Shown here in pieces: positions 1-6,503 of a stretch of 7,503 nt of DNA (position 1 is the first letter of the stretch; each line of letters opens with the position of its first letter). Source of the DNA: Clostridiales bacterium (GTDB taxonomy: Bacteria > Bacillota > Clostridia > Peptostreptococcales > JAAYPU01); the NCBI GenBank assembly GCA_012519645.1, contig JAAYPU010000340.1:1-7503 (forward strand), in the 5' to 3' direction. The notes below the pieces were generated by a model. It had not been told where the DNA came from, did no database searches, and saw nothing but the letters and a program-made list of their open reading frames with translations. The position numbers and the translations under genes are program-made.

Positions 1-6
1 ATTCAT

Positions 7-82
7 AAAAAAAAGAACCTCTTTATGAAAGTTCAAATAATATGCATAGACAATAAATCTATCTCTTTCATAAAAAGGTCCT
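7..82 (-). terminator. Long-loop hairpin followed by U-tract, probable terminator of the hydrogenase-like gene
   Basis: Arms 65-82 and 14-31 are 18 nt each and pair at 16 positions on DNA. Both mismatches become G-U pairs in minus-strand RNA, giving an unbroken 18-bp helix. On that strand the second arm runs straight into a U-tract (plus-strand A-run at 7-14). This is the layout of an intrinsic terminator for leftward transcription. The 33-nt loop is unusually long; it includes a 5-bp inner stem (46-50 with 58-62). Repeat or attenuator origin is an alternative. Confidence 0.5.
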
Positions 83-119
83 CATTACTATATAATCATT
101 CATTTTTTTAATGTATTAG

Positions 120-242
120 AAGGGTTTAATAAATGAGCTAAGTTCGCGACCACGACGACGCCGAGAAGCGGAGCTTACACAGTAGTAAGTGAGCATCGAA
201 GGCTAGGAAGTAACAAAGAAATTAGCCATTTAGTAAAGCCTT
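120..242. repeat. 123-bp element with imperfect terminal inverted repeats and GC-rich left half
   Basis: The ends 120-141 and 222-242 are inverted copies that differ by two substitutions and one single-base gap over about 21 positions. The interior differs sharply from its surroundings: I count 25 G or C in the 40 bases 141-180. It contains a small inverted pair (CTTAC and GTAAG around 174-189). No reading frame of note is present. The element begins 2 bp past the hydrogenase-like stop. Its size, inverted ends and foreign composition suggest a dispersed intergenic repeat, either a non-autonomous mobile element or a structured RNA. No flanking target duplication is obvious. Confidence 0.5.
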
Positions 243-244
243 CA

Positions 245-1621
245 CTATTTTCTGCTGAGGAGTTGTAATATCTCCTCATCATCCACGATCTCTTCCACCG
301 AGTGTATGCCTAATTGCCTGAGTATTTTCACCACATTATAGTTATCAAAAGGTGTCATTATGAGGGAATCTTCTCCAAACTCATTGACCATTCTCGTGGC
401 TTTTTCTACATCTATATTTGTCCTGGGTCCGCCTACGCATCCCCCGCTGCAGGCCATACCTTCAATAAAATTATAATCTATGTTTTTATTAGTGGATAAA
501 TCCTCCAATATTCGCCTGCATTCCTGCACGCCATCCACTTTTTTCGCTTTCAGCTTTATAAGTCTTCTGGGTTCCAATCTGTTTACAACTGTCTTTACTG
601 AAAAACTGACGCCTCCGGTTCTGGCATAAAGTCGCCCCGCAAAGGATGCCTGGTCCTTTTCCTCCGGAACCAAATGCTCCAAATGTATATTCAAAGATTT
701 AAAAATTTCATCCAGCTCTCTGAAATTCAATACAAAATCGATCGCGCCTTCTAAATCAGGTTCTTTTATTTCCGCTTTCTTTGCTATGCAGGGAGCGATA
801 AATACCACCTTAGAATCCTTATACAGCTTTTTCAAGATACGACCGGAAGCAATCATTGGAGATACTGACGGAGACATGAATTTATATATTTCCGGATAGC
901 TTTTCTTTGTAAGATTAAACCATACGGGACAGCAGCAGCTTGTTAAAAAGAAATCCTCTTCGCTCTTGACCAAATGATTAAACTCAAAAGCCTCTCTTAT
1001 AGTCAAAATATCGGCAAATAATGCAACCTCAATCATATCTTCGAATCCAAGCATTTTAAGAGCTGTCCTTAATTGTCCCATAGAAACATTTTCAAATTGA
1101 CCGACAATTGCCGGCGCTACTGCAGCATAGACCGGAGTATCCTTATCCTTTAATAAATTTATCAGTGGAAGAAATTCTATCTTATCGGCAACCGCTCCAA
1201 AATCGCAGTTATCCACACAAGCACCACAGCTTAAGCATTTTTCATTTGAAACATCTCGTCTTTTATATATATCAGCTTCATATTTGCATGCTTCATCGCA
1301 GCAGCAATCATCTTTATCACAGTACTCACAAGCCCCTTCTATTCTGGCGATGACCGGACGTCCTACTTCATGAGAGCTTTTGACAAAATCCAACTCATTT
1401 TCAAATTCTTCTTTTTCTTTAGGGTCAAGTCCCATAGCCATGCGTATATGATTTTGAATGAAAGGCATATCCTTATCTTCAAAATTAAATTTTTCCTTGA
1501 TTTCCTGTGCAAGCAAGTTTAAATCACTGTTATCATTTAATTCACCGCTCCAATATCTTTTTACCAGTTCTCCGAATATGTACATTCGTTTCTCCTGAAA
1601 ATTTTGAAACCTGCTCTCCAT
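245..1621 (-). CDS. [FeFe]-hydrogenase-type iron-sulfur protein with H-cluster motifs
   Basis: This 458-aa protein has the [FeFe] hydrogenase large-subunit domain, which carries the H-cluster that interconverts protons and H2. The N-terminal 95 residues are mostly helical with no Cys. A Cys-rich stretch follows (C98, C101, C106-C108, C112), then one ferredoxin-type motif CLSCGACVDNC (C129, C132, C135, C139). All three H-cluster motifs are present: TSCCCPVW (227-234), APCIAKKAE (276-284) and EGMACSGGCVGG (387-398). The likely cluster ligands are C230 or C231, C278, C391 and C395. The extra Cys in the first motif is, from memory, typical of the little-studied group B enzymes rather than the classical TSCCPxW form. 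No signal peptide or membrane segment is seen, so it should be cytoplasmic and ferredoxin-linked. H2 evolution, uptake or a sensory role cannot be told apart here. Maturases HydE, HydF and HydG would have to be encoded elsewhere. The start is uncertain between M1 and M13. Confidence 0.85.
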   Translation of the reverse strand: MESRFQNFQEKRMYIFGELVKRYWSGELNDNSDLNLLAQEIKEKFNFEDKDMPFIQNHIRMAMGLDPKEKEEFENELDFVKSSHEVGRPVIARIEGACEYCDKDDCCCDEACKYEADIYKRRDVSNEKCLSCGACVDNCDFGAVADKIEFLPLINLLKDKDTPVYAAVAPAIVGQFENVSMGQLRTALKMLGFEDMIEVALFADILTIREAFEFNHLVKSEEDFFLTSCCCPVWFNLTKKSYPEIYKFMSPSVSPMIASGRILKKLYKDSKVVFIAPCIAKKAEIKEPDLEGAIDFVLNFRELDEIFKSLNIHLEHLVPEEKDQASFAGRLYARTGGVSFSVKTVVNRLEPRRLIKLKAKKVDGVQECRRILEDLSTNKNIDYNFIEGMACSGGCVGGPRTNIDVEKATRMVNEFGEDSLIMTPFDNYNVVKILRQLGIHSVEEIVDDEEILQLLSRK

Positions 1622-1627
1622 CCGATT

Positions 1628-1633
1628 ACCTCT
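1628..1633 (-). promoter_or_regulatory. Ribosome binding site of the hydrogenase-like gene
   Basis: AGAGGT on the minus strand lies 6 nt upstream of the ATG at 1619-1621. A second, stronger site (AGGAG, 1592-1596) lies 6 nt before an in-frame ATG at 1583-1585 (M13), so the start is not certain. Confidence 0.6.
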
Positions 1634-1639
1634 TTTCTC

Positions 1640-1662
1640 ATAGTGATGCTTCGCATCACTAT
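1640..1662 (-). other. Perfect 10-bp hairpin in the leader of the hydrogenase-like gene
   Basis: Arms 1640-1649 and 1653-1662 are exact reverse complements around a 3-nt loop (TTC on plus, GAA on the transcript strand). It ends about 6 nt before the ribosome binding site of the downstream gene and so would lie in its 5' leader. It has no U-tract. The TGC-loop-GCA core recalls the hairpins in the rnc-smc gap. It could affect translation or mRNA stability, or simply be a repeat copy. Confidence 0.6.
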
Positions 1663-1667
1663 ACGTT

Positions 1668-1695
1668 TATGGTGTATGGTGTATCGTGAAGGTGC
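1668..1695. repeat. Short heptamer array, TATGGTG type
   Basis: Four 7-bp units on the plus strand read TATGGTG twice, then TATCGTG and AAGGTGC. The period equals that of the other arrays, but the motif differs. Confidence 0.6.
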
Positions 1696-1708
1696 GAACC
1701 GTGTTCGC
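1694..1708. repeat. GCGAAC...GTTCGC palindrome
   Basis: Two perfect 6-bp arms (GCGAAC and GTTCGC) flank a 3-nt spacer. It is GC-rich against AT-rich surroundings and sits between two heptamer arrays. No T-tract follows on either strand, so a terminator role is not supported. Confidence 0.5.
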
Positions 1709-1710
1709 CC

Positions 1711-1764
1711 GAAAGATGAAAGATAATAGAGGAAAAATGAAAGTTAGTTTTTAGTTCTTAGTTA
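1711..1764. repeat. Tandem heptamer array running into the ftsY stop codon
   Basis: From 1711 the plus strand reads in 7-bp steps: GAAAGAT twice, two looser units (AATAGAG, GAAAAAT), GAAAGTT, then TTAGTT-type units that reach the ftsY TAA. The last part (about 20 nt, roughly 1744-1764) is the same, or nearly so, as 6429-6450 in the rnc-smc gap and has the same orientation. My coordinates in the last 20 nt may be off by one. Confidence 0.6.
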
Positions 1765-2703
1765 AAACAGTGCTTCTACAAAGCTTTCAGCATCAAATAC
1801 CTGCAAATCATCCATACCTTCACCGACACCTATAAATTTTACCGGAATATCGAATTCTTCGGCAATAGATATAATTATACCGCCCTTTGCTGTTCCGTCC
1901 AGCTTAGTTAAAACTATTCCGGTAATATCAGTGATTTCATTGAATTCCTTTACCTGCTTTATAGCATTTTGTCCTGTTGCCGCATCAAGCACCAATAGAA
2001 CCTCTTTCTCTGCTTCGGGATATTCTCTGCTTAATACCTTATATATTTTTTCAAGCTCATTCATAAGATTTTTCTTATTATGCAGCCTGCCGGCAGTATC
2101 ACAAATCAACACATCCACCTTTTTTGCTTTTGCAGACTGGACCGCATCAAAGATTACTGCCGCAGGATCTGATCCCTCTTGATGCCGGACAGTATGAATA
2201 TCAAGTCGTTGACCCCAAATCTCCAACTGCTCGATTGCCGCAGCTCTGAAAGTATCTCCTGCCGCCAGCAGTACCGTTCTGCCTTCGGTTTTGCATTTAT
2301 GGGCTATTTTTGCTATCGATGTTGTTTTTCCCGCACCATTGACTCCTACTACTAAAATCACTAAAGGACTTGCTTCCGACAATAAATGCTTATCCCCTTT
2401 ATCCATGGATTCTTTGATAATATCCTTTAACACATCTTTCACTTGAAAAGCCTCTGTTATGCGCCTGTTTTTAACTTCTTCGCGAAGCTTCTCTATTAAG
2501 CTCATTGTCGTGTTCATTCCTACGTCTGACATAATCAATATTTCTTCAATTTCTTCCAACAGTTTATCATCTATTTTCGAATAAGAAGAGAAGACATTAT
2601 CGATTTTGTCCATCATACCCTTCTTTGTTTTAGATAAGCCTTCTTGTAATTTTTCAAATAATGATTTTTTGGTTTTCACTTCGTTGCTATTGTTTTCCAG
2701 CAC
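1762..2703 (-). CDS. ftsY: Signal recognition particle receptor FtsY
   Basis: This 313-aa SRP-family GTPase docks the Ffh-4.5S RNA-ribosome complex at the membrane and passes nascent membrane proteins to SecYEG. The N-terminal acidic A domain is very short. Residues about 14-34 (SLFEKLQEGLSKTKKGMMDK) form a basic amphipathic helix of the membrane-targeting type. The N domain (about 40-100) is followed by a complete G domain: GVNGAGKTT (120-128), DTFRAAA (150-156), DTAGR (202-206), TKLDGTAKGG (266-275) and the closing GVGEGMDDL (292-300). The protein ends EALF, as FtsY commonly does. These features separate it from Ffh, which has an added methionine-rich M domain. The start is GTG with a near-ideal ribosome binding site, following smc by 13 bp. 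The TAA stop merges directly into a heptamer repeat. The usual downstream ylxM-ffh pair is absent here. Confidence 0.97.
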   Translation of the reverse strand: MLENNSNEVKTKKSLFEKLQEGLSKTKKGMMDKIDNVFSSYSKIDDKLLEEIEEILIMSDVGMNTTMSLIEKLREEVKNRRITEAFQVKDVLKDIIKESMDKGDKHLLSEASPLVILVVGVNGAGKTTSIAKIAHKCKTEGRTVLLAAGDTFRAAAIEQLEIWGQRLDIHTVRHQEGSDPAAVIFDAVQSAKAKKVDVLICDTAGRLHNKKNLMNELEKIYKVLSREYPEAEKEVLLVLDAATGQNAIKQVKEFNEITDITGIVLTKLDGTAKGGIIISIAEEFDIPVKFIGVGEGMDDLQVFDAESFVEALF

Positions 2704-2709
2704 AGATTT

Positions 2710-2715
2710 CTCCTT
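2710..2715 (-). promoter_or_regulatory. Ribosome binding site of ftsY within the 13-bp smc-ftsY gap
   Basis: AAGGAG on the minus strand lies 6 nt before the GTG at 2701-2703 and only 1 nt after the smc stop. It fixes the GTG start and suggests translational coupling to smc. Confidence 0.85.
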
Positions 2716-2716
2716 T

Positions 2717-5700
2717 CTACCCTACCCTTTGTTCAAGCTTAAGGGATAATACCTTAGAAATACCTTGCTCAGGCATTGTTACCCCATATAATACATCTGC
2801 AAATTCCATAGTAGCTTTTTGATGTGTAACCAAAACAAATTGTATATCCTTAAACTTTTTAAGATAATTTGCAAATCTTTGGATATTTGTATCATCCAAA
2901 GCCGCTTCAACTTCATCCATAATACAGAATGGTGTAGGCTTTACTTTTAATATTGCAAATATAAGAGCGATAGCTGTTAATGTCTTTTCGCCTCCTGAAA
3001 GCAGTGTAATGCTTTGGAGTTTTTTCCCGGGCGGCTGAGCGATGATTTCTATTCCGGTCTCCAATAGATTGTCTTCGTCTTCCATTCGCACCTCAGCGAT
3101 TCCGCCGCCAAATAAATCTTTAAAAATACTTTCAAAATGAACGGCTACTTTCTTGAAGCTATCCTTGAAGTTGGTCTTAATTGCTTTATCCATATCTTTT
3201 ATAATATGGTCCAGAGAATCGATAGCTTCTAAAAGATCTCTCCTTTGTTCTACTAGAAATTCATATCTTTCTTTAACTGTCTCGTATTCTTTTATGGAGC
3301 TTACATTTACTTCGCCCAACTCTCTGAGCTTTTCCCTGATCTCTTTTGCATCTCTTGCAGCCGGTGCATATTTAAAATCCTCTTTCTGCAATTCGATTGC
3401 TTGTAAATAAGATACTTCAAATTCATCCCAGAGCTTATCCTTTAGTGCATCTATCTGAGTTTCACTTTTAGCGGTTTTTATATCCACGTCATGCTTTTTC
3501 ATCTGCAAATCATATATAAGCTGATCTATGTTTTCTCTTCTCTGGGCAATTTCATCCAGCTTATTGGAAATCGCATCTTTTTCACTTGCAAATGTTTTCT
3601 TCTCATCTTCCAGCCTGCTTTTTTCTTTGTTCTTCTCTTCTATAATGTTATCTGACTGAATAAAACTATTTTCTAAAGATTCCTTAAGAAGCTTCAACTC
3701 TTCTATCATATTGCATTTATTTTCTTTTTCCTTAGCAAAATCTGCAATATATTTATTTATACGTTCTATATTTTCCAGAACATTAGCTTTTTCCTGTTCT
3801 AAAGATGCAATTGACATTTTGCCTTTTGTGATTTCGTCGAACAAACTATCCAGATCATCTTTTTCATTGTTCAGCTTCATCATTGTATCTTGTGCTGTTT
3901 TTTCCAAAGAATTCGCCTCGGCTTGAAGGTCAGATATTTCCGCATTGAGTTTATTTGTCATCTCCAGAGCCAATAATTCTTCATTTTCGATATCGGATAT
4001 TTCTCTTTCTCTTTTCTTTTCTGCATCCCTATGAACCTGAATATCATTTTCTAATTTATGAACTTCTTTATCCAAATAAATTAAAGAAGCTTCTATCTCT
4101 TTATATGTACTTTCCAATTCTTTAAGACATGCTTCATATCCTTCAATAATTTCACGCTTAGCATTTAAAAGTTCTTCATATTGTTTTCTGGTAGCTTCAT
4201 ATTCTTCAACTTTATCCTTTAATTTCTTGATTTCCGCTTTTCTGACCAAGATACTTCCGGTGTTTACTTTATGGCTCCCGCCTGTTATTGCACCGCTTGA
4301 ATTGATAATATCTCCTTCAATAGTGACAATACGCATTCCGGGATAAGCTTTTTTAGACATCTTTATGGCATTATCCAAACTATCTACAATAACGACCCTG
4401 CCTAACAGATATTCCATAACATCTGAATATTTAGGGTCATATTTTATACAATCCGCAGCAACGCCCTTGTAGCCGTCAAACCTTGAATACTCTGTATCTT
4501 GATGGCGGGAGTATGCCTTAATACTTTCGACAGGCAAAAAAGTAATCCTGCCCGCATTATTCTTTTTAAGAAAATCAATTGCCTTTTGTGCATCTCTGTC
4601 TGTCTGACAAACAACATTTTGCAATGCGGGTCCAAGAGCAGTTTCTATAGCTGTTTCCAAGCCCTGCGGTACTTCAATAAGCTCTGCCACGACACCATGA
4701 ATGCCGGCTTTGTCCCCTGAGTTTTTCATCAGCATTTTTACAGCATTATTATAACCCTCATAAGCATTTTCCATGTCTGTCAATACCTGTTGTCTTGTAA
4801 AACATGCATTAAGCTGATTAATTACATCATCCAGCTTAGCACTGAGGTTTTTTTCTTCTATCCTCACTCCATTTAGAGATCCAATCGTTTCCTTTTGCTT
4901 CTGAGACACTTCTTTCAGCTTGTCTTCGGAAGCTTTTCTTTCTTCAATATACCTATTATATTTCTCCGTTGTTTCATTATTAACTAATTGTGTATTTTCT
5001 TTTTCATCTAATATCTGATTCTTTCTCTTAGTCAGGTTGTTTTTCAGATTATCAATACTATTTATCTCAGATTTTTTTGCGGTGATCTTATTATAGATTT
5101 CAATGATTTTATTTTTATCTTCTTCTACATAAGATAACTGCGAATTATAATCATTATTTCTCTGGTTATAGTCATCAGTTTTTTCTTTTTGCTCGATTAT
5201 TAAAGCAGCTAAGCTGCTATTGATCGTTTCTTCCTTATTCTGCAGCTGTTTCTGCGTTTCTGCTTCCATCTCTATTTTCTTGCTCAGAGCACTTATTTCC
5301 TCGTACATTCTTTGCACATCTTTTTCTATGGAAGCATACTTTTCTTCATTGACTCTCTTTTGATTCCCGATTTGATTGATTTCTTGTATCAAAGCCATGA
5401 GCTTTTCCTGATTTTCATTAATAGCTTTTGATAATTGCTCATTTTTTTCTTTATAACCCTGAGCATCCGTTTCTAATGTTTTCTTTTCAGCCATCATATT
5501 ATCTATGTCTTTATTCAGGCTTTCATACTCATCCTTATATGTTTTCAATCTATTTTCAATTATTTGAATATCTTTTATGGTCAGATTTACTTCAATGGTT
5601 TTTAAAAGCTCTTTTAGTTCCAGATATCCTTTAGCCTTTTCGCTCTCTTGCCTTAACGGCTCTATTCTTGCTTCAAGCTCCCCAATGATGTCATCCACTC

Positions 5701-6268
5701 TTAAAAGATTCTGCTGAGTTGAACCGAGCTTTCTCTCTGCTTCACCTTTCTTAGTCCGATACTTGACAATTCCTGCTACTTCTTCAAAAATTCTTCTTCT
5801 TTCTTCAGGGCGGCTGTTGATTATTTCTATAATTTTACCTTGTCCTATTATTGAATAACCATCCACTCCGATACCCGTGTCCATAATCAATTCTCTGATA
5901 TCCTTAAGGCGGCAAATGTTGTTATTTATATAGTATTCACTTTCCCCTGAACGATACATACGTCTGGAAATAGACACTTCAGAAAAATCAATAGGAAGTA
6001 CATTTTTTGTGTTATCAATAACCAAGGTAACTTCAGCCATACCTCTTGATTTTCGCGTGCTTGTACCGGAAAAAATAACATCTTCCATTTTATTTCCTCT
6101 CAAGGTTTTAGGACTTTGCTCCCCTAACACCCATTTAAGTGCATCTGAAATATTGCTTTTTCCGCTGCCATTAGGACCTACAATACAGGTAATGCCCTCA
6201 TGGAATTCTATATTGACATGTTCAGCAAAAGATTTGAATCCTTGAATTTCTATTTTCTTTAAATACAA
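2717..6268 (-). CDS. smc: Chromosome segregation protein SMC
   Basis: This 1183-aa ATPase matches bacterial SMC, the core of the SMC-ScpAB condensin that loads at parS sites and compacts and separates sister chromosomes. The N-terminal head carries Walker A GPNGSGKSN (31-39) and the Q-loop IGQGK (Q143). A coiled-coil arm rich in E, K and Q (about 170-505) leads to the hinge (about 520-670), which ends in the glycine-rich GAITGGS. A returning coil (about 680-1010) leads to the C-terminal head with FGGG (1053-1056), ABC signature LSGGEK (1090-1095), Walker B FCIMDE (1114-1119), the D-loop and the H-loop VTHQK (H1149). All ATPase motifs are intact. Length equals the family norm (B. subtilis 1186). 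It starts with TTG; the MYLKKIEIQGFKSFA beginning is typical for the family. The TAG stop lies 13 bp from ftsY, so the two are almost surely cotranscribed. Confidence 0.98.
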   Translation of the reverse strand: MYLKKIEIQGFKSFAEHVNIEFHEGITCIVGPNGSGKSNISDALKWVLGEQSPKTLRGNKMEDVIFSGTSTRKSRGMAEVTLVIDNTKNVLPIDFSEVSISRRMYRSGESEYYINNNICRLKDIRELIMDTGIGVDGYSIIGQGKIIEIINSRPEERRRIFEEVAGIVKYRTKKGEAERKLGSTQQNLLRVDDIIGELEARIEPLRQESEKAKGYLELKELLKTIEVNLTIKDIQIIENRLKTYKDEYESLNKDIDNMMAEKKTLETDAQGYKEKNEQLSKAINENQEKLMALIQEINQIGNQKRVNEEKYASIEKDVQRMYEEISALSKKIEMEAETQKQLQNKEETINSSLAALIIEQKEKTDDYNQRNNDYNSQLSYVEEDKNKIIEIYNKITAKKSEINSIDNLKNNLTKRKNQILDEKENTQLVNNETTEKYNRYIEERKASEDKLKEVSQKQKETIGSLNGVRIEEKNLSAKLDDVINQLNACFTRQQVLTDMENAYEGYNNAVKMLMKNSGDKAGIHGVVAELIEVPQGLETAIETALGPALQNVVCQTDRDAQKAIDFLKKNNAGRITFLPVESIKAYSRHQDTEYSRFDGYKGVAADCIKYDPKYSDVMEYLLGRVVIVDSLDNAIKMSKKAYPGMRIVTIEGDIINSSGAITGGSHKVNTGSILVRKAEIKKLKDKVEEYEATRKQYEELLNAKREIIEGYEACLKELESTYKEIEASLIYLDKEVHKLENDIQVHRDAEKKREREISDIENEELLALEMTNKLNAEISDLQAEANSLEKTAQDTMMKLNNEKDDLDSLFDEITKGKMSIASLEQEKANVLENIERINKYIADFAKEKENKCNMIEELKLLKESLENSFIQSDNIIEEKNKEKSRLEDEKKTFASEKDAISNKLDEIAQRRENIDQLIYDLQMKKHDVDIKTAKSETQIDALKDKLWDEFEVSYLQAIELQKEDFKYAPAARDAKEIREKLRELGEVNVSSIKEYETVKERYEFLVEQRRDLLEAIDSLDHIIKDMDKAIKTNFKDSFKKVAVHFESIFKDLFGGGIAEVRMEDEDNLLETGIEIIAQPPGKKLQSITLLSGGEKTLTAIALIFAILKVKPTPFCIMDEVEAALDDTNIQRFANYLKKFKDIQFVLVTHQKATMEFADVLYGVTMPEQGISKVLSLKLEQRVG

Positions 6269-6271
6269 AAA

Positions 6272-6279
6272 ATCACCCC
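6272..6279 (-). promoter_or_regulatory. Ribosome binding site deciding the TTG start of smc
   Basis: GGGGTGAT on the minus strand matches the end of the Shine-Dalgarno consensus (GGTGAT), with the G-run 7 nt from the TTG at 6266-6268. An in-frame TAG lies upstream of this site, and no in-frame ATG lies between that TAG and the TTG. The rare start codon is therefore the natural choice. Confidence 0.7.
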
Positions 6280-6287
6280 ATACTGCT

Positions 6288-6315
6288 AACTAAAAATTAA
6301 TAACTAAAAACTAAA
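6288..6315. repeat. Four-unit heptamer array in inverted orientation
   Basis: Four 7-bp units read AACTAAA (three exact) and AATTAAT on the plus strand. AACTAAA is the reverse complement of the TTTAGTT unit in the array at 6386-6448, so the two arrays face each other. Thirteen nucleotides (6302-6314) are an exact inverted copy of 6429-6441. Confidence 0.7.
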
Positions 6316-6325
6316 AGATGCGGAG

Positions 6326-6349
6326 GAAATTATGCTAAAGCAAAATTTC
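6326..6349 (-). other. Small hairpin upstream of smc
   Basis: Arms 6326-6335 and 6340-6349 pair at nine of ten positions, with one A/A mismatch, around a 4-nt loop. In minus-strand RNA the stem core reads UUUUGC-UUUA-GCAUAA. That is close to the hairpin at 6534-6559, and both carry the TTTTGCTTT 9-mer. Confidence 0.5.
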
Positions 6350-6385
6350 TACATTTACTATCAGTTGTCAGTTTACAATTGAACA

Positions 6386-6448
6386 CCTGAGACCTGAGAC
6401 CCGAGACCAGAGACCTAACTCTTAGTTCTTAGTTTTTAGTTCTTAGTT
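6386..6448. repeat. Tandem heptamer array, nine 7-bp units whose motif changes midway
   Basis: On the plus strand nine consecutive 7-bp units keep one phase over 63 bp. Four CCTGAGA-type units (two exact, then CCCGAGA and CCAGAGA) pass through one CCTAACT unit into four CTTAGTT-type units (three exact and one TTTAGTT). The period stays constant while the motif changes. This resembles the short heptanucleotide tandem repeats described in cyanobacterial genomes, but relatedness is not claimed. Confidence 0.8.
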
Positions 6449-6474
6449 AACTTTAACTTCTCATTCAATCATAT

Positions 6475-6503
6475 ATTATAATATATTTATGACATATTTT
6501 GTA
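6475..6503 (-). promoter_or_regulatory. Weak candidate promoter upstream of smc
   Basis: A perfect TATAAT on the minus strand (6475-6480) lies inside a 16-bp palindrome of A and T (6471-6486). The best -35 at 17-bp spacing (6498-6503, TACAAA) matches the consensus at only three of six positions, and there is no TG extension. AT-rich spacers often contain such -10 look-alikes, so this is only a possibility. Confidence 0.25.

Noticed and set aside
120..242. tRNA or riboswitch
   Set aside because: No cloverleaf, T-loop motif or riboswitch core I know could be traced, and the element lies downstream of a gene, not upstream of one.
1640..1662. Terminator after ftsY or operator palindrome
   Set aside because: No U-tract follows. 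The 10-bp arms with a 3-nt loop fit an RNA hairpin or repeat, and no known repressor site was recognised.
4267..4720. Separate gene in the middle of smc
   Set aside because: This is the SMC hinge domain in the continuous smc frame; its lower coiled-coil content is normal.
6386..6448. CRISPR array
   Set aside because: The unit is 7 bp with no spacers; CRISPR repeats are longer, around 23-50 bp, with unique spacers.
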